DNA of 64,000 bases from Escallonia rubra (Eukaryota > Streptophyta > Magnoliopsida > Escalloniales > Escalloniaceae): the NCBI GenBank assembly GCA_033065855.1, contig JAVXUO010002832.1, positions 135,001 to 199,000 of the forward strand, read 5' to 3'. Under the pieces are notes generated by a model. That model was not told where the DNA came from, did no database searches, and worked only from the letters and a program-made list of their open reading frames with translations. Below, one piece after another: positions 1 to 8,990 of the stretch; within the stretch, counting starts at the first letter, position 1, and each line of letters begins with the position of its first letter. A program made the position numbers and the translations under genes.

Positions 1-2475
1 TGTCTCTCGCTATTGCAGGTATATCATACAATTCTTCATTACGTGCTCTTTGTTGTTTTTTTTGTTGTTGAATGGACAATAAATGTTGACGATACTTTTT
101 TCAATGCCTTTGCTCTCAGGTGTGGTCTTATGAACACCTTGCTACCGGCGCACCCAGGCGTAGGGACGGAACAGATAATGTGTGGCCTCGGTTGTGCGCC
201 TGGGAGTACAGCCGGAAGGAAACCCACTACGAGAGGAGAGACGATCCCCATCACAACATTTCATACTATCGGGGGGAGCTCGACTCGTTATCTCCTGGCC
301 AGATGCGATGGGCACCGTACAAACGTTTGGCGCGACGGGTGGGAGAGTCGTTCGTCTTCACGCTCTCCGGGTTGCAACGCACACCCCTGATCCACTTCGA
401 GGTCGCAGAGTGGCAGCTGCCGGATCGCGCTATGCGCCATTTTGACTGCCTGCAGGGGTTGCCAGCCGGTGCGCCAGATATGAGGCTTAACAGGAACCCA
501 CCGGGTGTCGGACTGTTTGGCAGGGCGAATGCGCACGAGTTGTGCGCGCGTGAAATTGAGGTCTGGAATTCTTGGCAGGACACGCTGGCGGCCATTGTGT
601 CGGAGCCTGACCCCGTCATCAGTATCGAACAGTACAACGAGTGGTACTACCGCATCACCCGGAGGAGAGTAGCTCCAGTAAGGTTTGAACGCGGGGAGAA
701 GTACCACCCTAGGGGTCAGATCGATGAGCACATGGCATACAATCTGGTAAGTTGCCCAACCAGTGCTTCTAATTGAACTTGATCATTCTAAGTGTGTACG
801 AAGTTACTTATTTATTATCTCTCTGGATGTAGGTTAATGCCTCGTTCGCCTTCTTCCAGAAGTTGAGCGAGCGGAAGGATTTGGTGGATGCCATGGGCGA
901 GGAGCTTCGCCAACAGGCTGAAGCGTTGGCGGTTGGCTGCGGGAATTTTTTGCGGCAAGCATCGGGACAGCCAAACCCGGGAATGGGTTATCCGGGGTGG
1001 CAGCGGCCGTTTGTTCCCGAGGGATGCACCGATCCCTCGGGACAGACTTCGGGAGTGAGCCAGGGATATGGTTTTCCCTCTGTACCAGAGATGGCTGGTG
1101 ATTGGGGACCGCCAAGCACCATGGGCCAGGCTCAAGCGCCGTGGGATTATTACAGTGCGCCCTCCTTCTCTTTACGATTGGATTCGGAACCCCAACCCCT
1201 CTCCCAGAGTCAAGTCACGCAAGACTGGATTTTCGGAAACATCAGTCTGCCCATTGTCCCGTGGGCAGGACCATCTATTGCCGAAGGCGGGCAATACCCC
1301 CCGTTGACCCCCCTGAAGGAGTGCAATATCCCCCCGTCGACCCCCCCGAAGGAGTGCAATATCCCCCCGTCGACCCCCCCGAAGGAGTGCAAGACCCCCC
1401 GGTCGACCCCCCCGAAGGAGTGCAATACCCCCCAGTCGACCCCCCCGAAGGAGTGCAATATCCCCCCGTCGACCCCCCCGAAGGAGTGCAATACCCCCCG
1501 GTCGACCCCCGAGGGCAATATCGCAAAGGGCATCCGTTGAAGCCCCTAAAGCCGCAGAAATGCCAGATAATCAGGGAGCGTTATTTTAGCGGCGTCCCGC
1601 ATGACCAAGCGTTGTATAGTGTGGATCATCCGGAGGGCATGGATTACAGTTGCTCGTGGGGAGAACTGGCCTCGCTGGCTCCGGGGAGTTGGTTAGACAC
1701 CGGTGTCGTCTCCACCTACGTGGAGATTCTGAGGGAAAGGTGTCGGCAGCAGCCGAGCTATCCGGCCGTATTTCTGTTCGATGCCTTTTTTCATCAGATG
1801 CTAGTGTCTGAATGGCAGGAGTGGGTCGAACATAGGGGGAAGAAAAAGTTGGCCCACTGGAGACCGTCCTTTAACCTAGGAGCATATATTAATAGGGATA
1901 GTCCGGTGAGCGCAAGTGTTGCCGATGTGTTTCTAATCCCATTTCTAGGGCACAGCCACTGGTACTTGGTTTGCTACTCCCCAACAACTAAAGTCGTATC
2001 GGTGATCGACAGTCTCCACGACGATACTCATCAGATGCCTGTGCTGCACATGTACAAACCCCAATTGGACGCGTTGGTAATATTACGATCGCTGTATAAT
2101 TCTCTGATTCTATCTTGCCATAAATTTTAACTCGTGTCTTACGCCATTTTCTGTTTCTCGCAGAATATTTTTTGTGCAATGGTCAATCGTGCCCGTGATG
2201 TCCCCGTACCGGCGCGGCCAAATCTCAATAGGCGATTGAAGAAGAGGAGGCCCAAGCAACGTAACACTTCGGACTGCGGCGTCTTCCTTTGCATGTACAT
2301 GGATTTCATTTGTCGCTCTGAGAGCCTCAAGGCGGCCGTCTGGAGCCAAGCAGAAGTTGAAGGCTATAGATATAAAATGGCTTGGCAAATTATGAAAGGC
2401 CGGCCTAGAGCGGTTAGGTTTATAGAAAATCCGGCTAATGACGAGAATCCGGCCCAACATGCGGACCCCAGTTGA
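1..2475 (+). CDS. PMD-Ulp1 fusion protein, copy 1 (5' part outside window)
   Basis: MULE-borne gene joining a plant mobile domain (PMD, as in MAIN/MAIL proteins) to a Ulp1/C48 cysteine protease. Exons seen: 1-18, 120-746, 833-2076 and 2164-2475, all with GT/AG borders and all phase 0. The second exon is PMD C-terminal sequence. The last two carry the protease triad: His in H-W at 1957-1959, Asp at 2008-2010, and Cys in D-C-G at 2275-2277. A Pro-rich 11-residue repeat separates the halves. One apparent 1-bp frameshift near 1297-1310, at the repeat's start, breaks the frame: PMD side in one frame, protease in another. It could be a true lesion, an unseen splice or a sequence error. The family could act on SUMO-like modifiers; that role is inferred from the fold only. 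Confidence 0.75.
1290..1521 (+). repeat. 33-bp coding minisatellite (about 7 units)
   Basis: Tandem 33-bp units rich in C runs that read VQYPPVDPPEG in the protease frame and ECNIPPSTPPK in the PMD frame. The array sits in the linker between the PMD and Ulp1 parts. Copy 2 has only a degenerate version of this linker (20890-21050), so the array expanded in copy 1. Confidence 0.9.
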
Positions 2476-2661
2476 AATTGTATCATAACAGTATTTTTTA
2501 CATAAACCGTACGCCATTGGTGTGATTTGATTTGTGTTGATTTCTGTTGTCGTTGGTGTGATTTGATTTGTGTTATTTTTCTGATGAACGTTGTTGGTTT
2601 TTTGGCCTCATTGGGAATGATTGAAATGTGGAAAACGAAATGGTGCAAAAAATTTTTGGAA

Positions 2662-3873
2662 GTTTCTCTGCTGCGCCGTCCGCTACATTGTATCGCGGAC
2701 GTCAAATGAAGACCAAATTTTTCTAAGTGTTGATACCAAAAGTTTCTGCTGCGCCGTCCGCTACATTGTATCGCGGACGTCAAATGAAGACCAAATTTTT
2801 CTAAGTGTTGATACCAAAAGTTTCTGCTGCGCCGTCCGCTACATTGTATCGCGGACGTCAAATGAAGACCAAATTTTTCTAAGTGTTGATACCAAAAGTT
2901 TCTGCTGCGCCGTCCGCTACATTGTATCGCGGACGTACAATGAAGACCAAAATTTTCTAAGTGTTGATACCAAAAGTTTCTGCTGCGCCGTCCGCTACAT
3001 TGTATCGCGGACGTCAAATGAAGACCAAATTTTTCTAAGTGTTGATACCAAAAGTTTCTGCTGCGCCGTCCGCTACATTGTATCGCGGACGTCAAATGAA
3101 GACCAAATTTTTCTAAGTGTTGATACCAAAAGTTTCTGCTGCGCCGTCCGCTACATTGTATCGCGGACGTACAATGAACACCAAATTTTTCTAAGTGTTG
3201 ATACCAAAAGTTTCTGCTGCGCCGTCCGCTACATTGTATCGCGGACGTCAAATGAAGACCAAATTTTTCTAAGTGTTGATACCAAAAGTTTCTGCTGCGC
3301 CGTCCGCTACATTGTATCGCGGACGTACAATGAAGACCAAATTTTTCTAAGTGTTGATACCAAAAGTTTCTGCTGCGCCGTCCGCTACATTGTATCGCGG
3401 ACGTCAAATGAAGACCAAATTTTTCTAAGTGTTGATACCAAAAGTTTCTGCTGCGCCGTCCGCTACATTGTATCGCGGACGTCAAATGAAGACCAAATTT
3501 TTCTGAGTGTTGATACCAAAAGTTTCTGCTGCGCCGTCCGCTACATTGTATCGCGGACGTCAAATGAAGACCAAATTTTTCTAAGTGTTGATACCAAAAG
3601 TTTCTGCTGCGCCGTCCGCTACATTGTATCGCGGACGTCAAATGAAGACCAAATTTTTCTAAGTGTTGATACCAAAAGTTTCTGCTGCGCCGTCCGCTAC
3701 ATTGTATCGCGGACGTACAATGAACACCAAATTTTTCTAAGTGTTGATACCAAAAGTTTCTGCTGCGCCGTCCGCTACATTGTATCGCGGACGTAAAATG
3801 AAGACCAAATTTTTCTAAGTGTTGATACCAAAAGTTTCTGCTGCGCCGTCCGCTACATTGTATCGCGGACGTA
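2662..3873. repeat. 78-bp satellite, 16 units, each with a GTCCGC...GCGGAC palindrome
   Basis: Palindrome cores start every 78 bp from 2678 to 3848 (16 units). Units are almost identical; variants after the core (CAAATG, ACAATG, AAAATG) are interspersed. As 78 is divisible by three, both strands appear open for about 400 codons, but this is not coding. Element 2 holds the same unit in low copy and more diverged form at 22296-22494 and 23592-23945. The array lies between the PMD-Ulp1 stop and the B3 gene. Confidence 0.95.
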
Positions 3874-3888
3874 AAATCCCTGCAATTA

Positions 3889-3984
3889 ACCTACCATTCA
3901 CTATCGAGTGTATCTCAATATATCGAGGCTATTTCAACCTACCATTCACTATCGAGGGTATCTCAATATATCGAGGCTATTTCA
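3889..3984. repeat. 48-bp direct repeat, two copies
   Basis: A 48-bp unit starting CTACCATTCACTATCGAG at 3891 is repeated at 3939. It lies just downstream of the B3 stop codon on the minus strand, so it would fall in that gene's 3' flank. Confidence 0.8.
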
Positions 3985-4057
3985 GTTGAGACAATTAAGC
4001 GAGGAAAAATTTCGATACACAATCAACAAGAACTCAAATTATTTTATTAATCATAAA

Positions 4058-4521
4058 TTAGGGTTCACATTGGGGGAAAGAAATTTTTTCACAAGTGCTC
4101 CGATCAAAGATTACAACTTCAAAATCCCACCACCCAAGGTGTTCAAACACTACAAAGTCCCCGAGTTCGAGGCCATGCTGGCGCACGAAGACGTTCCAAC
4201 CCTCTGCGAATTGCTTTTTTTGGGGTCGGCCGGGCTTCAGCTTGATTTCAACCTGCCATGCCCCCTTGCGGCTATATAATCTTGCACTGTCATGAATTGT
4301 TGTAAATTGATTGGTGAAGGCTTCCGGTATGTCCTAACAAACACAATACACAAAAAATAGGTTAGTTTTTAACCAAAAGATTTAACACACGAAAATACAG
4401 ACATAGAGGGATGGCGTACAAGTTCATTCTCAAACCCCGGCATCATGACTTTGAAAAAGTGTTTGCCTGCCAGGTGCAAGTTGCCAATAAAATCGTAGGT
4501 GGTCTCCGATCCAGAAGCCAT
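4058..4521 (-). CDS. Small B3-domain protein, copy 1 (2 exons, 125 aa)
   Basis: A B3 DNA-binding-domain protein of the plant REM-like type, found by splicing. Exon 1 is 4420-4521 (34 codons from ATG at 4519-4521) and ends in ...PGFENEL before a GT donor (4416-4419, GTAC on the minus strand). Exon 2 is 4058-4333, after a TTAG acceptor, with 91 codons and a stop. B3 hallmarks are HFFKVMMPGF in exon 1 and FAEGWNVFVRQHGLELGDF then FEVVIFDRSTCEKISFP in exon 2. The protein is little more than the domain, so a DNA-binding role is likely by family. It lies between the 78-bp satellite and the palindrome cluster upstream, on the same strand as the transposase. Copy 2 at 25579-26042 preserves the same structure. 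It could be a captured host gene now kept by the element. Confidence 0.85.
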
Positions 4522-4687
4522 CGAGGTCGGCGTTGAGGGGGGACGGTTTATCGCCGGAGTTGTGGATCACCTGTGGGTCGCCGGAGATGGAGGGCCTGGG
4601 CTAGATGTTCCAGACAGAGAGACTGTTATCAGATTGGACTGATAACAGCCGATTGCCCGATATGATTAATATATATCATATAGACTT

Positions 4688-4917
4688 ATCCGCTACATTG
4701 TATAGCGGACATAAAATAAGACCAAAAGTTATGACGTCCGCTATATTATATAGCGGACATTAAAGAAGACCAAAAGTTTGCCTGCTCTAACGTCCGCTAC
4801 ATTGTATAGCGGACGTACAAAGACCAAAAGTTTTACTTCGATGCCACCCCTCCGCTATACAATATAGCGGACGTAAAAGACCAAAGTCAATGATGTCCGC
4901 TACATTGTATAGCGGAC
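4688..4917. repeat. Five-palindrome cluster between B3 and transposase genes
   Basis: Five 23-bp imperfect palindromes of the GTCCGC...GCGGAC type at 4688, 4736, 4792, 4849 and 4895, spaced 46-57 bp, joined by AAAGACCAAAAGTT-like spacers. They lie upstream of the B3 start and downstream of the transposase stop. Element 2 has four at the matching place (26363-26575). Confidence 0.9.
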
Positions 4918-5067
4918 GGGGATTACAAAATAAAAAAAAAACTCGTAATAAAGACTTTAGATTTTATTCGATGGCCTCTCATAGGTCCATTTTAAAAAAA
5001 TTCCAGTACCCGGTCGAAAAATTATCCCTCGAATATTATTACAAATGTCATAAAGTTGTACAAAAAA

Positions 5068-7365
5068 TTAAAGGTCCACTGCAGCTTGTTCGTCCTCATC
5101 TTCGGCGTCACCTTCTTCCCCGTCTTGCAAACCCCTTGAACTTATCCCCAGTGCCTTGTAATGGTTCCGCTTGTCGTGGTCGGTCATTTTGTTGCACAAT
5201 GCACACCTTCGCAGCTTTTTAGGTTGAGTTGCCGTTTCAATAGAGCTTTTCATCCGCGTAGATCTCTTGCGGCCTTTCGTTTGCGATATAATTGGATCCA
5301 ACAAACGGATATCATTGTCGTCTTCCTCCTCCGGCTCGTCATCTTCTGATACCCCCGTCGTAGGCTCGGTGTCAATCGCATTGGTGACTGAAGCTGCTTC
5401 CAACTGGTCGACGATGGGCTCTTGTTGCTGAGCTACCTCGAGGAGATGTTTATAACCGACCATTGTAGCAGCACCTTTTACGGACAAACGGGTGAACATC
5501 GTCACCAGATGATTATACCGCAACGTCTCTGATTCTTCAAAGTCAGTATACGGGTGCTCCGGAAAGGAAATGGTACCGTGCAACCTGTTTGCACCTTTTG
5601 TCCACCGTGGCAAGACGTATTTATCGGGGATTGTCCTGATATTCTTCTGGGTGAAAAACCGCAGAACGTGTCTACACAGGATGCCATGGAACTCAAACTT
5701 CTTGCAAACACATGTCACCGAGTCCGTCAATGTGTCGTGGCTCACCGTATACATTCTGCGCAGCTTCTCAGGGACTAGGTCATTCACGAGCGAATAAACC
5801 TTGTACTCACGCGCAGACATTTCTGCCACCTTGTTTATACTGTATCGTCCGGATTTTCGCAGCTCTACTTGGTATAGCAAGAAGATCTCCTTCGTATAGA
5901 CTTTGGCACCGTTCATCTCCAGCGGGGTCTCGAGCAACGTTCTCCTTTGTTTGTACGTTGTTGCAAAGTCGGCAGCCCTTTCTTTTACGAACAACGAAGC
6001 TACCGCTTTTTGTGCGGATGCAACGAAAGTCTTCAAATTGGTAGCTGTACCCACATAACTATCGAACGTGGCATTCATGGATTCACTCCTGCCCGTCGTT
6101 TTCATGCCCGCTGAAAAATACCTCCTCGTGTAAACGCCAATCCATTGCTCTTTGCGCTCGTACAAGTGCTGGAGCCACTCGTTGTCTTGCAATGAGTAAT
6201 CCCGAACAAGCTTTTCCCACCTCTCCTCGAATTCCTCAATCGTTAACGACTTGAGGACGCACTTGTCAAAATCCTGTTTAAAGTCTTGATACTTTGCGTA
6301 CACGTGATGCAGCCGTTCCGGGTATTTGTTGCTTATGTGCCAGGTGCACAAGTTGTGCCGAGTGTCTGGGAAGACGGTCGCAATAGCCTTCTTCATTGCC
6401 AAATCTTGATCGGTGATGATCACTTTGGGTGCTTTGAAGTTCATTGCTTCCAGCCACGTCCTAAACAACCATTCAAAAGAACTCTCGGTCTCGTCCCTTA
6501 ACAAGGCGAACCCGAACAGGATGGAGTGATAATGATGATTGACCCCCGTGAAAGGGGCGAACGGCATCGAGTACTTGTTGGTACGGTATGTGGTGTCGAA
6601 CGTCACGACATCCCCAAAATGCTTATAAGCAAGCCTCGAACGACCGTCGACCCAAAAAATTGTGCTAACTCGATGCTCGTCGTCAAGTTTATAATCGAAG
6701 GTCAACTGCGGGTCCTCCATCTGCATCCGTTTCAATAGGCTCATTGTGGCTTGAGCATCATTGAGGTCATACGCGGCTCGTCTATGGGTTCGGACCGCGT
6801 TACGAACGTCTGTCGTGTTAAAGGTCAAATTTTGAATTCCCCCAGCCTGTTCAGCAAGAACATTAATCATGTCGGTAGGTCCTAGTCGCGCATTGCTCAT
6901 TGTCTGAATCAGGCTCCTTGCGACCTTACCCATCTTCTTGTGTTGATGCATCTCACTCACCTTAGAAGGGGTTACTAACGGGTGATTGTGTGCCAGTTCC
7001 AGGCTGGTAATAAGCCAATGGTCTTGTTTGGGTTTGTAGCTTACGAACATCTTGACCTGGCAATTTGTGCGCTCAAAGCAGTCCCGTCTTCTACGCGGAT
7101 ATCCTATTTCGTCCTCACTGTCATCATTGCCTACACATGTCTCATTTTGCACTGGGTTTCTGCTCCTATGGCACTCGTATAAGCGAGAGCATATCTTTCT
7201 CGTTATGGTGCTCGTTCTTGAAGTCTTTATTCTAATGCCAAAACCAACCCTCAATGAATACGCTCGAAAACATGCTTCAGCTTCTTCCAACGTAGCAAAT
7301 GTTCGTCCTAGATACGGATCACTAGCATCTACGGGGACGTTGGAGCTCGACACGAAATCAGACAT
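5068..7365 (-). CDS. FAR1-like / MURA-type MULE transposase, copy 1 (intact, 765 aa)
   Basis: Intact transposase of the FAR1/FHY3-related MULE class, expected to bind the element ends and catalyse cut-and-paste transposition in the nucleus. Domains in order: FAR1 zinc-binding region with Cys 59, 65, 96, 102 and His 126/128; MULE catalytic domain with Asp 257 in FDTTY, Asp 319 in TDQDL, and a candidate Glu 428 in GRSESMN; SWIM zinc finger CVC...CRH at 552-566; an acidic stretch; and a C-terminal C-x2-C-x5-H-x4-H at 721-735. I place the start at 7363-7365 (MSDFV) rather than 7408-7410, because copy 2 retains MSDF but has a stop in the upstream frame. It looks functional from sequence alone. Confidence 0.92.
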   Translation of the reverse strand: MSDFVSSSNVPVDASDPYLGRTFATLEEAEACFRAYSLRVGFGIRIKTSRTSTITRKICSRLYECHRSRNPVQNETCVGNDDSEDEIGYPRRRRDCFERTNCQVKMFVSYKPKQDHWLITSLELAHNHPLVTPSKVSEMHQHKKMGKVARSLIQTMSNARLGPTDMINVLAEQAGGIQNLTFNTTDVRNAVRTHRRAAYDLNDAQATMSLLKRMQMEDPQLTFDYKLDDEHRVSTIFWVDGRSRLAYKHFGDVVTFDTTYRTNKYSMPFAPFTGVNHHYHSILFGFALLRDETESSFEWLFRTWLEAMNFKAPKVIITDQDLAMKKAIATVFPDTRHNLCTWHISNKYPERLHHVYAKYQDFKQDFDKCVLKSLTIEEFEERWEKLVRDYSLQDNEWLQHLYERKEQWIGVYTRRYFSAGMKTTGRSESMNATFDSYVGTATNLKTFVASAQKAVASLFVKERAADFATTYKQRRTLLETPLEMNGAKVYTKEIFLLYQVELRKSGRYSINKVAEMSAREYKVYSLVNDLVPEKLRRMYTVSHDTLTDSVTCVCKKFEFHGILCRHVLRFFTQKNIRTIPDKYVLPRWTKGANRLHGTISFPEHPYTDFEESETLRYNHLVTMFTRLSVKGAATMVGYKHLLEVAQQQEPIVDQLEAASVTNAIDTEPTTGVSEDDEPEEEDDNDIRLLDPIISQTKGRKRSTRMKSSIETATQPKKLRRCALCNKMTDHDKRNHYKALGISSRGLQDGEEGDAEDEDEQAAVDL

Positions 7366-7867
7366 TGTGAAACAAGAGCTGTGTAGAAATAGACTACGCT
7401 TAACAATCAAATGGCATTTCTAACTGAAAATATTACCTAAAAATTAGGATGGCAAACATACGGTATGCATAATCTCAAAAGTGTCTCCAAATTAACAATT
7501 ACTAATTTATTGAACATAACAAATTTAAATTAGTAAGATAAATAGACAAATTCATCATGCCAAAAAATCGAATTAAACTATAATGAATTAAATATAAAGT
7601 TAACAAATTATACCTTTTTGATGAACATCATGTCTAGAACATCACAAAAAATCTAGAGTATAAAATCACAAATTGATGAATACAGTGACAAATTTCTAGA
7701 ACATCAAGAAAACTTGAAGCAAACTTACCTTGCTTGACGAAGCTTGAAGCAAGTGTTACTCGAAGCTTGAAGGCAGCTGAAAATGGAAGCGAGTCTGAAG
7801 GAGAAGAAAATTGTGCGGAAAGAATTGAGTAGAAGAAAATTGTGCTGAAAGAAAGGGGATGGGCAAT
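7366..7867 (-). other. 5' leader of transposase copy 1 with a leader intron (7424-7728)
   Basis: On the minus strand a donor CAAG/GTAAGTTT at 7728 and an acceptor TTTTCAG ending at 7424 define a 305-bp intron just upstream of the start codon. Both sites are conserved at the matching place in element 2 (near 29085 and 29500), which supports real splicing. The rest is AT-rich leader and promoter-side sequence with no ORF. Confidence 0.6.
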
Positions 7868-8194
7868 ACTGTCCGCTATACTGTGTAGCGGACAGAATTG
7901 CCGACATCAAGTCACACTTGTGTCAGACAAGTCACAATTGTGTCAGAATGACAGTCGTCCGCTGGACAGTGTAGCGGACTACTTTTTGTCGCAGGTTGTT
8001 TTCGTCCGCTAGATTGTGTAGCGGACGGGGGAGCGAGGGTAAGATGGTAAAAAGATCCGTCCGCGAGACTGTGTAGCGGACGACTGATTGCGCCGCAAAA
8101 AAAAGCGATCTGGACCGTCCATCCCTTCGGGATGGACGGCCAGATCGCGCTGGCAAGATATCCTATTTTGCCTACGCGGTCAAGGGATCAGCTC

Positions 8195-8196
<2 letters not shown>
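7868..8196. repeat. Right TIR of MULE element 1
   Basis: Holds palindromes at 7871, 7957, 8004 and 8059, a hairpin at 8105-8150 with about 20-bp arms around a short loop, and the terminal GATCAGCTCCC at 8186-8196. The same parts in the same order, read inward from the tip, occur at the right ends of element B and element 2, and in inverted order at their left ends. Confidence 0.85.

Positions 8197-8260
<64 letters not shown>
8197..8260. repeat. (AT)n microsatellite between two MULE ends
   Basis: Uninterrupted AT repeat of 64 bp lying exactly between the right TIR of element 1 and the left TIR of element B. The two tips face each other as a perfect inverted repeat (CTCCC and GGGAG). Confidence 0.97.
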
Positions 8261-8262
<2 letters not shown>

Positions 8263-8590
8263 GAGCTGATCCGTTGAGAGCGCGGGCAAAATAAGAGATC
8301 TTGCAAACGCGATCTGGCTGTCCATCCTGAAAGATTTACGGCCCAGATCGCGCTTTTTTCGAATACTATCAGTCGTCAGCGACACTATGTCGCGGACGAA
8401 CTTTTTTACATTTTTGCCCCTCCGCCAGTCCGCTACATTGTATCGCGGACTGTCCAAATTTTTTTTTACGTTTTTTTTAAGTTCGTCCGCTACATAATGT
8501 AGCGGACGATTTTTTGATAAAAATACAGTCTTGTTCCATCCGCTACATTATGTAGCGGACGAATAGGCAGCACTATTTTTTTTCTGTTGC
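8261..8590. repeat. Left TIR of element B
   Basis: Palindromes at 8375, 8428, 8485 and 8538, and a degraded hairpin at about 8310-8355. The sequence matches the reverse complement of 17115-17437 through the spacers as well as the palindromes. Confidence 0.88.
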
Positions 8591-8985
8591 GCATTCTGAA
8601 CCATCATTATCATCACCCATCTTTCCATCAATTTGCCGCCACTGTCTTCACACCCACCCACACACACACCCATTAGCACACACATCACGTTTGCCAGTCG
8701 CTCACCCACGACCACACCTCCGTCAATCGCAGACCCACGGCTTACAGCGGCCACCAACAAAACCCAGATCATAAAAAATGAAAAAAAGAAACTTCAAAAT
8801 CGCGAGTTGCGTACACACACGAGGTGCGTGTGTTTGACCCATTGTATATATATGTAATCAAATTCAGATTGCCGGACTTTATCTTCTGCACAGAGACGGT
8901 GGTAGTTCGAGAAGATCGGTGCCAAGCACGTCATCGTCGGTGATGTATAGGTCGCTAACTCGATGGTGATGATCTTGTCGTGGCG
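8591..8985. other. Interior of element B, left part (possible captured gene sequence)
   Basis: Mixed sequence, CA-rich at first. On the minus strand, near 8895-8985, a short frame reads SDLYITDDDVLGTDLLELPP before a stop, which has the look of a protein C-terminus. The matching piece across the LTR element is 16447-16600. I do not recognise the source gene. Confidence 0.35.
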
Positions 8986-8990
8986 TCGGG

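Larger units (their letters stand above)
1..8196. mobile_element. MULE element 1 (left end outside window), PMD-Ulp1 + B3 + FAR1 transposase
   Basis: This Mutator-like element carries three genes: a PMD-Ulp1 gene on the plus strand, and a B3-domain gene and a FAR1-like transposase on the minus strand. The right end is a TIR ending in GATCAGCTCCC at 8196, directly followed by (AT)n. The same gene order and the same palindrome arrays recur in element 2 (about 17980-30089), which is why I treat the whole block as one unit. The left TIR is not in the window. Its transposase and B3 gene are open, so it is the better preserved copy. Confidence 0.75.

Noticed and set aside
2364..3796. Long open frames on both strands (about 390 and 425 codons)
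   Set aside because: They are products of the 78-bp satellite, whose period is a multiple of three.
2662..3873. Regular repeats resembling a CRISPR array
   Set aside because: There are no unique spacers; whole 78-bp units repeat, and this is plant nuclear DNA.
7408..7410. Upstream ATG as start of transposase copy 1
   Set aside because: The upstream 15 codons are not conserved in copy 2, which has a stop there; MSDF is conserved in both.
8088..8457. Frames with long IYIYIY runs (also at 17242-18155 and 52038-52295)
   Set aside because: Translations of TA microsatellites.
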